Source of the DNA: Albibacterium bauzanense
GTDB lineage: Bacteria > Bacteroidota > Bacteroidia > Sphingobacteriales > Sphingobacteriaceae
Direction: 5' to 3'
NCBI RefSeq assembly: GCF_004339765.1
Contig: NZ_SMGO01000002.1
Span: 434,001-498,000, forward strand
DNA: 64,000 bases
A model generated the notes under the pieces. That model did not search any database. It was given only the letters and a program-made list of their open reading frames with translations, and was not told where the DNA came from. Below are positions 17,101 through 24,482 of this stretch, piece after piece. The first letter of the stretch is position 1; the number at the start of each line of letters is the position of its first letter. Position numbers and translations under genes: made by a program.

Positions 17101-17880
17101 TGGAAGCGTAATGATGAAATAGGGTCGCTTATTAAAGAATATAATAACATGATTGCCGCCCTGGATAATAGTGCCAATAGAATTATGCGATCCGAACGTG
17201 AGTCGGCCTGGCGAGAGATGGCCAAACAGGTTGCCCATGAAATCAAAAATCCGTTGACACCTTTACGATTAGGTGTTCAGCTATTAGAACGGTCCTGGCG
17301 AGAAAAAGACCCTCGCTTTGATGAAAAGTTTGAGCGTTTTAGTAAATCCTTTATTGAGCAAATAGAAAGCCTGGATCACATCGCTTCAGAATTCTCAAAT
17401 TTTGCTAAAATGCCGGATACGAAACTGGACGATGTTGAGATCGTAGATGTAATCGAAAAAGCGATTAGTATTTATAGCAATGATTTACACCTTTCTATTA
17501 AACTAGAGGTATATGTAGATAGAGGTGTAATTGTGCATGGAGATAGAGACCAGCTTTTACGAACTTTTAATAATCTGATCAAAAATGCTATTGAAGCACG
17601 TATTCATCATAAAAAAAGTACTGTACTAATTAGAGTAAAACCACATTCAGTAGGTTATATTCTAATAGCAATACAAGATTACGGTAAAGGTATTGACGAT
17701 ATTGTCAGATCTAAGATATTTCAACCTAACTTCACAACCAAGAGCTCAGGAACTGGCTTAGGATTAGCTTTTGTAAAACAAACAGTAGAAAGTATGAATG
17801 GTACCATTAGCTTTAAAACAGAAAAGGCTAAGGGAACAACCTTCTTTATTTTGCTGCCATTAAAATCAAGAGAGGCTTAA
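14155..17880 (+). CDS. Large NtrY-like sensor histidine kinase
   Basis: A 1241-residue multi-pass membrane kinase. TM1 (~6-25) is followed by an extracytoplasmic domain (~26-205), a block of about seven TMs (~208-450), a second extracytoplasmic part (~455-705), TMs at ~710-740 and ~780-800, a third sensor segment (~805-930), a TM (~935-955), HAMP (~955-1010), HisKA with AKQVAHEIKNPLTPLRLGVQ (His ~1027) and HATPase_c (~1125-1238, GTGLGLAFVKQ). The NPLTPLRL wording is that of the NtrY branch. The only available start for TM1 is the TTG at 14155, which overlaps a TAAATTTG motif. No response regulator is adjacent, so the partner is elsewhere. Confidence 0.88.
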   Translation: MSNTLKIRILLLLLTLCFAGTAITVKYTYQEKEILLIDGHKVEKNLHKKEAIVKEFLNDTTLFEKVRNIDQNPELKKYIIESFGEEKDIYIYAYSNNDLVFWGSEQIVPRSDAGISEGSSIITWNNGWYESYKKSSGGFSIVCLIPIKANYPITNRFLNNDFSKDLINAPNLEVANYDDVSVYNLRNSDGDYLLSLKLRASNFKTFYSTIELIMWLLAGLTFTIFINSLCLWIAKKGWVKLSILAFALFLTSFRYLGIKTQWLADNFYSGFFDPRVYASSFILPSLGALILHVISATWLVCYIYHCRSELKIVGKTSSKLVKFAVYLLSAVLLYFLCDVAIGIFKSLIIDSSISFEVNNLLNLNTYSWVGILVLCMVVFILYLIVEILFVITRDMGLPRKTRLIWFAITVLICLLTKALFGGVTISFCLFIIVIYIKGWYASPDKGFNLAAYVALLFLFAGIASLKQSMFQEKKQQNSQLFALQKLESSEDPNAVLLFLDVEEQIVNDESLLNYFKYPGSQNPQLLNDELRRAYFSGYLAKYDFNAYILNTDSSENSAIALERLSYFKDKVISGSRKVSANFYRLNNNIGYINYFALLPIEINDELVGTYVIELKNRSLSRYVSSPEILFNGTIENTSNYDNYSYVYYQNDVLKGQHGSFVYPVEPVFHPAEVRQYIRYKDNEGYNHIVYRPNQTDLLILSAKTQSGWDQLASLSFLFLVFLFFSIAIYCIRWIFVILNDYDFNLRNLRWSLMILQNRVLYSTRIQAFVVFAVVVTLVIAGIITFFSLNNQYSIQQEKAAAKQISLIARGLEIQLSQNSGEIEGLETEHQFNAASEINASDLNLYNNHGELIYSTQGKIYDLGLVSKFMNANAWLNLDDYSREEFFQREKIGALEYLVAYAPLKNDNNQTIAYLSLPYFSNQKELDQQVGVLLNTIINVYALVLVALGLFAVFIANKITAPLTLVQRSLARTSIGKKNEPIFWKRNDEIGSLIKEYNNMIAALDNSANRIMRSERESAWREMAKQVAHEIKNPLTPLRLGVQLLERSWREKDPRFDEKFERFSKSFIEQIESLDHIASEFSNFAKMPDTKLDDVEIVDVIEKAISIYSNDLHLSIKLEVYVDRGVIVHGDRDQLLRTFNNLIKNAIEARIHHKKSTVLIRVKPHSVGYILIAIQDYGKGIDDIVRSKIFQPNFTTKSSGTGLGLAFVKQTVESMNGTISFKTEKAKGTTFFILLPLKSREA

Positions 17881-17902
17881 GTTAATAAGAGAGGGTTAGT
17901 TA

Positions 17903-18838
17903 TTACTTTAAGCTGATAGTGGATCTCCCCATTGTACTTTCGTTGGTATATAAGATAACCGTATAAGTACCTTTTTTGAATTTGTAATCGCTTGGAGACC
18001 AGTCAATGGTATATTGTTTACCATCATTCTCGAAGTCGATTTCTTTCATATCGGTGTATTGGATTTCCTCATCATTTACTTTAAACACATTACCGTTTGT
18101 AATGAGATTTCCACTAGGCTCCGTAACACGTAAATAAATGTTATGCTTGCCTACTTTTGTTAACGTATTATCCGCAAGCGTAAAGTTTATTTGCAATCTA
18201 TCAACACGCGGGGCTTTGCTTTCTGTATTTATCCGGTCGCCGCTTCTCACCCTAAGAGCATTGATATTCATTTCTGATATCTTTAAATGCGAAGCCATTT
18301 TAATCATTTCCTGCAGCTTTGCCTTATCCTCTTCCAATGAATTCGCACGCTTATTAACAGTATTTACAGACTCTTGAAGTTGGTCTCTTTCATTGCTTAG
18401 CAAGTCATTTTCTTTCCGGAGATTTTCCAGGTCACTGCTATATTTAGCAACCAGGGCTCTTAACTTCTGTATTTCCTGTTGAGCATGCAGTAATTCATCC
18501 TGTTTTATTTCTGTATTACTGTTAATTTTTGATCGTAGATCTTCAATAAGCAGACGAGCAGAATCATGCTCCAATTTAAAATTGGCAGCTAAATCAATGT
18601 TTTCACCCGTTACTCTATTTAATTCCGCTTCTATTCGGTCAACCTCAATTTCAAGTTGATTTTTTTGCGAATTCAATACCTCTACCTGGTTTCCCAGGTT
18701 CTTATACCGAATAGCATAATATACATTGGTAGCCAGTAAGGCTGCTATGGCAATTATAAAAAAATAAATTTTACTAGAAGGCTTCGGCTTTTCGATTTGT
18801 GGTTCCCCAGTCATTAAGCCGCCATTTTCTATATCCAT
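17903..18838 (-). CDS. Coiled-coil membrane-anchored protein, unknown function
   Basis: A 311-residue protein. A single TM lies near residues 26-45 (IYFFIIAIAALLATNVYYAI) after a short cytoplasmic tail. A long coiled coil follows (~50-185, heptad-rich, e.g. LENLRKENDLLSNERDQLQESV), then a beta-rich C-terminal domain (~190-311: KHNIYLRVTEPSGNLITNG, YTVILYTNESTMGRSTISL). It resembles an uncharacterised Bacteroidota family; the SMC-like similarity is only the coiled coil. The ATG at residue 9 is an alternative start. Convergent with the NtrY-like kinase (22-bp gap) and divergent from the GH10-like gene. Confidence 0.7.
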   Translation of the reverse strand: MDIENGGLMTGEPQIEKPKPSSKIYFFIIAIAALLATNVYYAIRYKNLGNQVEVLNSQKNQLEIEVDRIEAELNRVTGENIDLAANFKLEHDSARLLIEDLRSKINSNTEIKQDELLHAQQEIQKLRALVAKYSSDLENLRKENDLLSNERDQLQESVNTVNKRANSLEEDKAKLQEMIKMASHLKISEMNINALRVRSGDRINTESKAPRVDRLQINFTLADNTLTKVGKHNIYLRVTEPSGNLITNGNVFKVNDEEIQYTDMKEIDFENDGKQYTIDWSPSDYKFKKGTYTVILYTNESTMGRSTISLK

Positions 18839-18971
18839 TCGTATGGTTCGTAAACTTGTATGCTCATAAAATTAAAGTATGATCAAGCAATTATTGTTCC
18901 AAACTTAATTTATTTTAATGTTCGTTAAATTATTACGGTTACCTATCTTTATCGCCGGTAGAAATGTGATT

Positions 18972-20504
18972 ATGATTGATAGATATTTTGTACGTTTTAT
19001 TTGTATAGGAGTATTGTTGTTTTGTATGTTGCCCTTTGCAAATGGGCAGAACGAAGCACCAAAAAGAGAGTTTCGTGGCGTGTGGGTTGCAACGGTAGCA
19101 AATATTGATTGGCCTTCAAAGCAGGGTTTAAGTACTGACCAGCAGAAAGCAGAATTGATAGCCATTCTTGATGCTCATCAACGAGCAGGGATCAATGCAA
19201 TTATGTTTCAGATCAGACCTGCAGCAGATGCTCTTTATGCCCAATCTCGTGAACCCTGGAGTCGTTTTCTTTCAGGAATTCAAGGACAGGCTCCTGCTCC
19301 TTTATACGATCCGTTAGAGTTTGCCATAAAAGAGGCACATGATCGGGGTATGGAATTACATGCCTGGTTTAATCCCTATCGCGCTACTTTTGATAATGGA
19401 AATACCGTGGCTCCCAATCATATAACCCGTATCAATCCGGAGTGGTTTTTCACCTATGGAGGCAAAAAGCTATTTAATCCGGGTTTGCCTCAAGTGCGTG
19501 CTTACATTACCTCAATTGTGATGGATGTAGTGAAAAACTATGACATTGATGGCGTTCATTTTGATGATTATTTCTACCCTTATCCCGAAAGCAATCCTAT
19601 TCCCGATGCTGCTACATTCAGGCAATACGGAAGTGGATTTGCATCCATTGATGATTGGAGAAGAAATAATGTGGATATCCTGATAAAGACCATTTCGGAT
19701 AGTATTCATGCTGAAAAACCATATATCAAGTTTGGAGTTAGCCCTTTTGGAATATGGGATAATAAAAGAAATCATCCGGAAGGCTCCGAAACAGCCGGAT
19801 TTAGTGGCTACCGACAGCTTTATGCCGATGCCAGAAAATGGACGCAAGAAGGTTGGGTCGACTATATAAATCCTCAGATATATTTCCCGTTTAACTATCC
19901 GGCCGCTGCATTCGAAGTACTGCTAGACTGGTGGAGCAAAAACAGTTTCGGTAAACATTTATACATCGGACAAGCTGTATACAGGGTATTGGAAAATGGA
20001 CAGGGTTGGCGTGAAAGAGATCAGCTTTCGCGGCAAATACGAGCCTTAAGACAAAATAATAATGTTCAGGGCAGTGTATTCTTCAGCTCCAAGTCCTTGA
20101 CAAATAACTTAGGAGGTTTTAGAGATTCTTTGCAATATAATTTCTACCGTTATAAAACCTTGCCCCCTGCAATGCCCTGGAAAGATAATGTTTCTCCCCT
20201 GCCGCCTCGCGGTTTAACAGTTCGGGTAACAAACGACCGGGCAATAACATTGCATTGGCAAAAGCCTGATGCTGCAAGTGATGGCGATGTGCCTTACGGC
20301 TATGTAATTTATAGGTTTGAAGCAGGCGATAAGATTGACCTGGAAGACGCTCGCAAAATCCTTCAAATAAGTTACAATAATTCTTATACAACCTATACCG
20401 ATGATTCGGTTATTAAGAATCACACTTATACCTATGTAATTACGAGTTTAGATCGCTTAAAAAATGAAAGTGTCGGATCTAATAGAAAGGAGATCGTTTT
20501 TTGA
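18972..20504 (+). CDS. Secreted family-10-like glycosyl hydrolase (DUF187/GHL10) with Fn3 domain
   Basis: About 510 residues from the ATG at 18972, chosen because it puts a normal signal peptide at the N-terminus (MIDRYFVRFICIGVLLF... cleaved near ANGQ); the open frame reaches 18918. The GHL10 TIM-barrel domain spans ~30-390 (EFRGVWVATVANIDWPS, GINAIMFQIRPAADALY, ELHAWFNPYRA, DGVHFDDYFYPYP, VDYINPQIYFPF). A fibronectin-III-like C-terminus follows (PPRGLTVRVTND... YGYVIYRFE). Relatives (YngK/DUF187) act on peptidoglycan or other polysaccharides; the substrate here is unknown. Exported, probably periplasmic. Confidence 0.85.
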   Translation: MIDRYFVRFICIGVLLFCMLPFANGQNEAPKREFRGVWVATVANIDWPSKQGLSTDQQKAELIAILDAHQRAGINAIMFQIRPAADALYAQSREPWSRFLSGIQGQAPAPLYDPLEFAIKEAHDRGMELHAWFNPYRATFDNGNTVAPNHITRINPEWFFTYGGKKLFNPGLPQVRAYITSIVMDVVKNYDIDGVHFDDYFYPYPESNPIPDAATFRQYGSGFASIDDWRRNNVDILIKTISDSIHAEKPYIKFGVSPFGIWDNKRNHPEGSETAGFSGYRQLYADARKWTQEGWVDYINPQIYFPFNYPAAAFEVLLDWWSKNSFGKHLYIGQAVYRVLENGQGWRERDQLSRQIRALRQNNNVQGSVFFSSKSLTNNLGGFRDSLQYNFYRYKTLPPAMPWKDNVSPLPPRGLTVRVTNDRAITLHWQKPDAASDGDVPYGYVIYRFEAGDKIDLEDARKILQISYNNSYTTYTDDSVIKNHTYTYVITSLDRLKNESVGSNRKEIVF

Positions 20505-20559
20505 CATTAACAATGCAGTCAAATTTCCATTAAGCAAGTGAAACTTAATAAATAAACAT

Positions 20560-20567
20560 TATATTTG
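20560..20567 (+). promoter_or_regulatory. -7 box of pdhB
   Basis: TATATTTG fits TAnnTTTG; transcription would begin near 20572, giving a ~27-nt leader before the ATG at 20599. The -33 region is weak. Confidence 0.5.
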
Positions 20568-20598
20568 CCTTCCATAAATTTCGATTTTTACATCCTTA

Positions 20599-21591
20599 AT
20601 GAATATGAGAGAAATACAATTCAGAGAAGCGCTTCGTGAAGCAATGAACGAAGAAATGCGTAGAGATGATAAGATTTTCTTAATGGGCGAGGAAGTCGCC
20701 GAGTACAATGGTGCTTATAAAGTAAGCCAGGGAATGCTTGAAGAGTTTGGTGAAAAACGTGTCATTGATACGCCAATATCTGAACTTGGATTTACAGGAA
20801 TAGGCATAGGCGCTGCAATGAATGGTTTAAAACCAATCATTGAGTTCATGACCTTTAACTTCTCCTTGGTTGCTATAGACCAGATTATCAATTCGGCTGC
20901 TAAAATGAATTCCATGAGTGGAGGTCAATTTGCTGTTCCAATTGTTTTTAGAGGACCAACCGGGAATGCCGGACAATTAGGAGCTCAGCACTCACAAAAC
21001 TTTGAGAATTGGTATGCTAATACTCCGGGTTTGAAGGTGGTAATTCCATCCAACCCATACGATGCAAAAGGACTTCTTAAACAATCAATACTTGATCCGG
21101 ATCCTGTAATATTTATGGAATCTGAGGTTATGTACGGCGATAAAGGACAGGTTCCTGAAGAAGAATACTACCTTGAGATCGGAAAGGCACATGTTGTTAA
21201 GGAAGGAAAGGATGTTACCATCGTAAGTTTTGGTAAAATGGTTCCACGTGTTGTAATGCCTGCTTTAGAAGAACTTACAAAAGAAGGAATTGATGCTGAA
21301 ATTATAGATCTGCGTACCGTAAGACCTATTGACTATGCAACTATTATTAATTCTGTTAAGAAAACAAATCGCTTAGTTATTGTTGAAGAAGCATGGCCTT
21401 TAGCGTCTATCTCTTCTGAAATAGCCTATAAAATTCAAAGCGAAGCATTTGATTATTTAGATGCACCGGTAACTCGTATTACTTCTGCCGATGTACCTAT
21501 CCCTTATGCTCCAACATTGCTTGAAGCAGCTTTACCATCGGTAAAACGTGTAGTAACAGCAGTAAAAGACGTGCTATACAAAGTAAAATAA
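20599..21591 (+). CDS. pdhB: Pyruvate dehydrogenase E1 beta subunit
   Basis: A 330-residue thiamine-diphosphate-enzyme beta subunit, pairing with an E1 alpha encoded elsewhere to decarboxylate pyruvate into the E2 lipoyl arm. Family marks: [36 protein letters not shown] (the catalytic Glu region), [33 protein letters not shown] and [13 protein letters not shown]. The second ATG at 20605 is also possible. It stands alone with its own promoter and is followed by a long palindromic terminator. A branched-chain 2-oxoacid dehydrogenase E1 beta is the alternative, but the segments favour PDH. Confidence 0.9.
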   Translation: MNMREIQFREALREAMNEEMRRDDKIFLMGEEVAEYNGAYKVSQGMLEEFGEKRVIDTPISELGFTGIGIGAAMNGLKPIIEFMTFNFSLVAIDQIINSAAKMNSMSGGQFAVPIVFRGPTGNAGQLGAQHSQNFENWYANTPGLKVVIPSNPYDAKGLLKQSILDPDPVIFMESEVMYGDKGQVPEEEYYLEIGKAHVVKEGKDVTIVSFGKMVPRVVMPALEELTKEGIDAEIIDLRTVRPIDYATIINSVKKTNRLVIVEEAWPLASISSEIAYKIQSEAFDYLDAPVTRITSADVPIPYAPTLLEAALPSVKRVVTAVKDVLYKVK

Positions 21592-21635
21592 TTCTTTAAA
21601 AGAATAAAGAATGTCTTATGAAAAATGAATAAGGC

Positions 21636-21700
21636 ATCCGATATAAAACAAGGGGGCGAAATGATATCATTTCGCCCCCTTGTTTTATATCGGATTTTTT
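21636..21700. terminator. Perfect 60-bp palindrome acting as bidirectional terminator
   Basis: Bases 21636-21665 and 21666-21695 are exact reverse complements (30-bp arms, no spacer) with a GGGGGCGAA / TTCGCCCCC core, followed by T residues to 21700. It lies between convergent pdhB and the Lrp gene. The arms are about twice the length of normal intrinsic terminators. Confidence 0.85.
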
Positions 21701-21774
21701 GCGCTTGCTTTAAATCTTATACGCTTAGTTTTTCCTGATTACCACGTGGGTTTTAACACTGGTTTATCTTTATT

Positions 21775-22251
21775 TTAATCCAGCAGACTGATTTGTCTTC
21801 TGATGCTCTCTTCTAAGGAAATAATTGTTTCTGTTCTTTGAATTCCCTTTATTCCTTGAATTCCTTCATTAAGCACCTGGCGTAAATGATCCGTGTCTCT
21901 GCAAATAATTTTTGCAAACATACTATAAGAACCCGTGCAATAATGAAGCTCTACAACTTCCTTTACCTTTCTGAGTTCTTCAACAGCATGATTATACTGC
22001 GACCCTTTTTCAAGATAGATCCCTAAAAATGCACAGATATCGAAACCGATTTTTTGAGGGTTAATGGTTAAATTTGCGCTTTTTATGATCCCCAGGTCTT
22101 CCATCTTTTTCATTCGCACATGTATGGTACCTCCAGAAACAACCAGCTTTTTTGCTATTTCTGTATAGGGAACCGAAGCATCATTCATAAGAATTGATAA
22201 AATTTGAATATCAAGGCTATCGAGGTCAATGTTAAGATTTCTCTTTTCCAT
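21775..22251 (-). CDS. Lrp/AsnC-family transcriptional regulator
   Basis: A 158-residue DNA-binding protein. The N-terminal HTH (~8-60) contains LDIQILSILMNDASVPYTEIAKKL and VSGGTIHVRMKKMEDLGII. The C-terminal RAM ligand-binding domain (~70-150) follows, with the GSYSMFAKIICRDTDHLRQVL type core. It should sense an amino acid and bind DNA as an oligomer. Divergent from the rhodanese gene across a 441-bp gap that holds an 11-bp phased repeat; Lrp proteins wrap helically phased DNA, but any link is speculation. Confidence 0.93.
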   Translation of the reverse strand: MEKRNLNIDLDSLDIQILSILMNDASVPYTEIAKKLVVSGGTIHVRMKKMEDLGIIKSANLTINPQKIGFDICAFLGIYLEKGSQYNHAVEELRKVKEVVELHYCTGSYSMFAKIICRDTDHLRQVLNEGIQGIKGIQRTETIISLEESIRRQISLLD

Positions 22252-22435
22252 ATTATTTTATTTGTTATGCAATTTTTTAACAATTATCTACAATTTTTCT
22301 ATTATCCTTTATGTAAACCATTTGTTAATTGCAAAATTAATAATTTAAACGTTGTTTTTTCAAAAATATAAAAAATGTATAGAATTCCTGCGGTAGAATA
22401 ATAGCTGTATTATTTTAAACTATAACCCGGTTTAA

Positions 22436-22502
22436 TCAAACAGTGGTTGAACAGTGGTCAAACAGTGGTTAAACAGTCCTTGAACAGTGGTAAAATGACT
22501 GT
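22436..22502. repeat. 11-bp phased tandem repeat (N-AACAGT units)
   Basis: Successive units TCAAACAGT (partial), GGTTGAACAGT, GGTCAAACAGT, GGTTAAACAGT and CCTTGAACAGT follow with exact 11-bp spacing, then a decayed GGTAAAATGACTGT. The consensus is GGTYRAACAGT. The spacing is close to one helical turn, so the motif recurs on the same DNA face. Related units occur at 60301-60333. Confidence 0.8.
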
Positions 22503-22667
22503 ATAACCTCTGTACATCTTCTGCTTGAATATTGTTTAGGTAATATCAGCTAACAATTTAGATAGTATCAGCTAGCTTGTAAAGTAATTTTAGGAATAGG
22601 AAATGATTTATTAAAAGCAGTTTGTCTTGAAAGAACATTTGTACTTCGATTAATACAGACAAAATAT

Positions 22668-22675
22668 TATCTTTG
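22668..22675 (+). promoter_or_regulatory. -7 box of the rhodanese gene
   Basis: TATCTTTG matches TAnnTTTG 17 nt before the ATG at 22693. A TTTG at 22638-22641 would be the -33 box with a long (26-bp) spacer. Confidence 0.5.
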
Positions 22676-22692
22676 ATTATAAAACCAGTAGC

Positions 22693-23007
22693 ATGAAAGA
22701 AATATCAGTAGAAGAGCTAAAAAGCAAAATTGATAATAATGAAGATTTTCAATTAATAGATGTTAGGGAAACTTTTGAATACGAGGTTTCTAATTTAGAT
22801 GGGGAGAATATCCCGTTAGCATCTGTTCTTTTAGAAAAGGATAAGATTTCTAAAGATAAGCCAGTTGTTGTTCACTGCAGAAGCGGCAAGCGCAGCGCTC
22901 AGGCTATTATGCTTTTGGAAAAGGAAGGTTACGATAATCTTTCTAACCTGGTAGGCGGAATCTTAGCGTGGAAAGAAGATATTGACCCTGATATGGACGT
23001 TTATTAA
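22693..23007 (+). CDS. Rhodanese-like sulfurtransferase domain protein
   Basis: A 104-residue single rhodanese domain. The active-site loop VVHCRSGKRSAQA carries the persulfide-forming Cys (~66) with the typical CRSGKRS shape, and the N-terminal LIDVRETFEYE and C-terminal NLVGGILAWKEDI are diagnostic. There is no signal peptide, so it is cytoplasmic, probably delivering sulfane sulfur. A small membrane-protein gene begins 1 bp after its stop codon. Confidence 0.93.
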   Translation: MKEISVEELKSKIDNNEDFQLIDVRETFEYEVSNLDGENIPLASVLLEKDKISKDKPVVVHCRSGKRSAQAIMLLEKEGYDNLSNLVGGILAWKEDIDPDMDVY

Positions 23008-23008
23008 T

Positions 23009-23194
23009 ATGTTAAAAAGACTATTATTCAGCACCCTTCTTAACCTTGGGATCATTCTTTCACTTTATTTTGCCTTCACTGCCTATAATAAAATGGAATA
23101 TGGAATCCTTGTAGGCACAATCCTGCTTGTTGTTGTATTGATTTATTTAAAGATCAAGATATTGAAACAAGTGAAGGATATGAAGAAACAATAA
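23009..23194 (+). CDS. Small two-TM membrane protein, unknown
   Basis: A 61-residue protein from the ATG at 23009, immediately after the rhodanese stop (23007). Two hydrophobic segments (~5-24 LLFSTLLNLGIILSLYFAFT and ~32-52 ILVGTILLVVVLIYLKI) are linked by a short turn, with a Lys-rich C-terminus (KILKQVKDMKKQ). It resembles short Sphingobacteriaceae membrane proteins (possibly DUF6358), but I cannot confirm the family. Coupled to the rhodanese and meaB genes. Confidence 0.65.
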   Translation: MLKRLLFSTLLNLGIILSLYFAFTAYNKMEYGILVGTILLVVVLIYLKIKILKQVKDMKKQ

Positions 23195-23204
23195 TTATTA
23201 AAAC

Positions 23205-24101
23205 GTGCAGCAAGATGTTTCAACTTTAATAGAACAATTAAAAGCGGGAGACTATAGAGCGCTGGCACGTATTATTAGTTTGGTCGAAAATGAGCACCCT
23301 TCGGCAACTGAGATCCTTTTCTCTCTACAACCTAATCAGAACATTCCTATAATAGGTATTACCGGCCCTCCCGGTGCGGGAAAGAGTACGCTTGTTAATG
23401 CCATAGCGGAAGAGTTTAGCAAGGAAGGTAAAAGAGTGGCTATTTTAGCGATTGATCCGAGTTCTCCTTTTAACAGGGGTTCTTTATTGGGTGATCGGAT
23501 TCGGATGAATGCGCAGTTTAATAATCCTGATATTTACATACGATCGGTGGCAAGCAGGGGCGCTTTGGGGGGCTTATCAGAAAAGACCATTGAGATAACA
23601 GATGTTTTAAGGGCTGCCCCATTTGATATAATACTTGTTGAAACGGTTGGTGTGGGTCAATCGGAGATTGATATTATTGGTTTGGCAGATCAAACTATTG
23701 TGGTATTAGTTCCTGAAAGTGGCGATGAGATTCAACACGTAAAATCTGGATTGATGGAGATTGCCGATATCTATGTGGTTAATAAAGCAGATAGAGAAGG
23801 CGCTGATATCTTTGCATCCAAGCTGGAGCGTATGTTGAAAATGAAGCACCTGGATATTCCAGTATTGAAGATAATTGCAGACAGATCTATAGGTGTACAG
23901 AATTTGCTCCAGTTAATAACATCTCGTTCATCCTCTCCAAATAGGATACTGAATATTAATTTATTAGCAGAAAAAGCTTGGCGCTTGATTCAGCAAAAAC
24001 GTATGAAAGATGTTGATAAAATAGCCTTAAAACAACAGTTATTGGAGCAGCGTAAGGATAGTTTCTTCAATTTATACCGCTTTGTTAATGATAATTATTA
24101 A
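23205..24101 (+). CDS. meaB: Methylmalonyl-CoA mutase-associated GTPase MeaB
   Basis: A 298-residue G3E-family GTPase that protects and reloads the B12-dependent methylmalonyl-CoA mutase. Walker A is GITGPPGAGKSTLVNA (~50-65); the switch segments are AIDPSSPFNRGSLLGDRIRM and VETVGVGQSEIDI, and NKAD gives guanine specificity. The start is GTG at 23205, the only start keeping the N-terminal helix (QQDVSTLIEQLKAGD). The mutase genes are not in the window. It follows the small membrane gene by 10 bp. Confidence 0.93.
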   Translation: MQQDVSTLIEQLKAGDYRALARIISLVENEHPSATEILFSLQPNQNIPIIGITGPPGAGKSTLVNAIAEEFSKEGKRVAILAIDPSSPFNRGSLLGDRIRMNAQFNNPDIYIRSVASRGALGGLSEKTIEITDVLRAAPFDIILVETVGVGQSEIDIIGLADQTIVVLVPESGDEIQHVKSGLMEIADIYVVNKADREGADIFASKLERMLKMKHLDIPVLKIIADRSIGVQNLLQLITSRSSSPNRILNINLLAEKAWRLIQQKRMKDVDKIALKQQLLEQRKDSFFNLYRFVNDNY

Positions 24102-24482
24102 TAGAGTATGGCTCATTTACCAGCGTGATAGGGTATAATTGAGGTTAAAAAGGGACACATTTTGCCTTTTTAGATGTTGTATTGTAAGTTTAACATATTA
24201 TTAACAGGTGTTTTAATGCCTTATTTCGGCATGTGTACTAAAATCTATATATTCGTATTTGCATCAATATTGTGATCTTAACTTATTGATATATAAAGCA
24301 TTATTATTTATTAACTGGTCGTTAATAAATAGTTGAGTATAAGTTTTAAATATTTATAAATGTTTTTTGTGACGGATTGAATATTGGTACGGAATTTGTT
24401 TTAGTTGCGTAAATCAAACTATTAACTATTTTTGTATAAAAATTATACAATTAAAATTTTTAACCTTAAAAAAAAACAGAGT
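24102..24482. other. 381-bp gap between meaB and ompA-family gene
   Basis: AT-rich, without coding potential. A weak AT-only stem (TAAAAAGG 24146-24153 with CCTTTTTA 24165-24172) may end meaB. A small ATGCC/GGCAT hairpin lies near 24218-24234. The promoter of the porin gene is at 24405-24434, leaving a ~40-nt A-rich leader. Confidence 0.6.
24405..24434 (+). promoter_or_regulatory. Promoter of the OmpA-family gene
   Basis: TTG (24405-24407), a 19-bp spacer and TATTTTTG (24427-24434) form a strong Bacteroidota promoter. The start would be near 24439, giving a ~44-nt leader that is extremely A-rich just before the ATG (AAAAAAAAAC), the translation-enhancing context typical of highly expressed genes in this phylum. 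Confidence 0.7.

Larger units (their letters stand above)
22252..22692. other. 441-bp intergenic gap between Lrp and rhodanese genes
   Basis: No coding potential or RNA gene seen. The Lrp-proximal half (to ~22400) is very AT-rich. The middle holds the 11-bp phased repeat (22436-22502). A direct repeat of the kind TATCAGCTA(A/G) occurs at ~22544 and ~22567. A -7 box for the rhodanese gene is at 22668-22675. Confidence 0.6.

Noticed and set aside
16932-17246. Reverse-strand open frame of 104 codons inside the NtrY-like gene
   Set aside because: Shadow of a real coding frame; no family resemblance, promoter or start context. The same applies to other antisense frames, for example 19512-19847 and 54484-54810.
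20599-21591. Transketolase or DXP synthase
   Set aside because: Length and motifs are those of an E1 beta subunit, not of a single-chain thiamine enzyme.
22436-22502. CRISPR array
   Set aside because: Units are only 11 bp with no spacers, and no cas genes are in the window.
24432-24482. Upstream start of the OmpA-family gene at 24432
   Set aside because: It lies inside the promoter -7 box and would put 17 residues before a perfect signal peptide; the ATG at 24483 is used.
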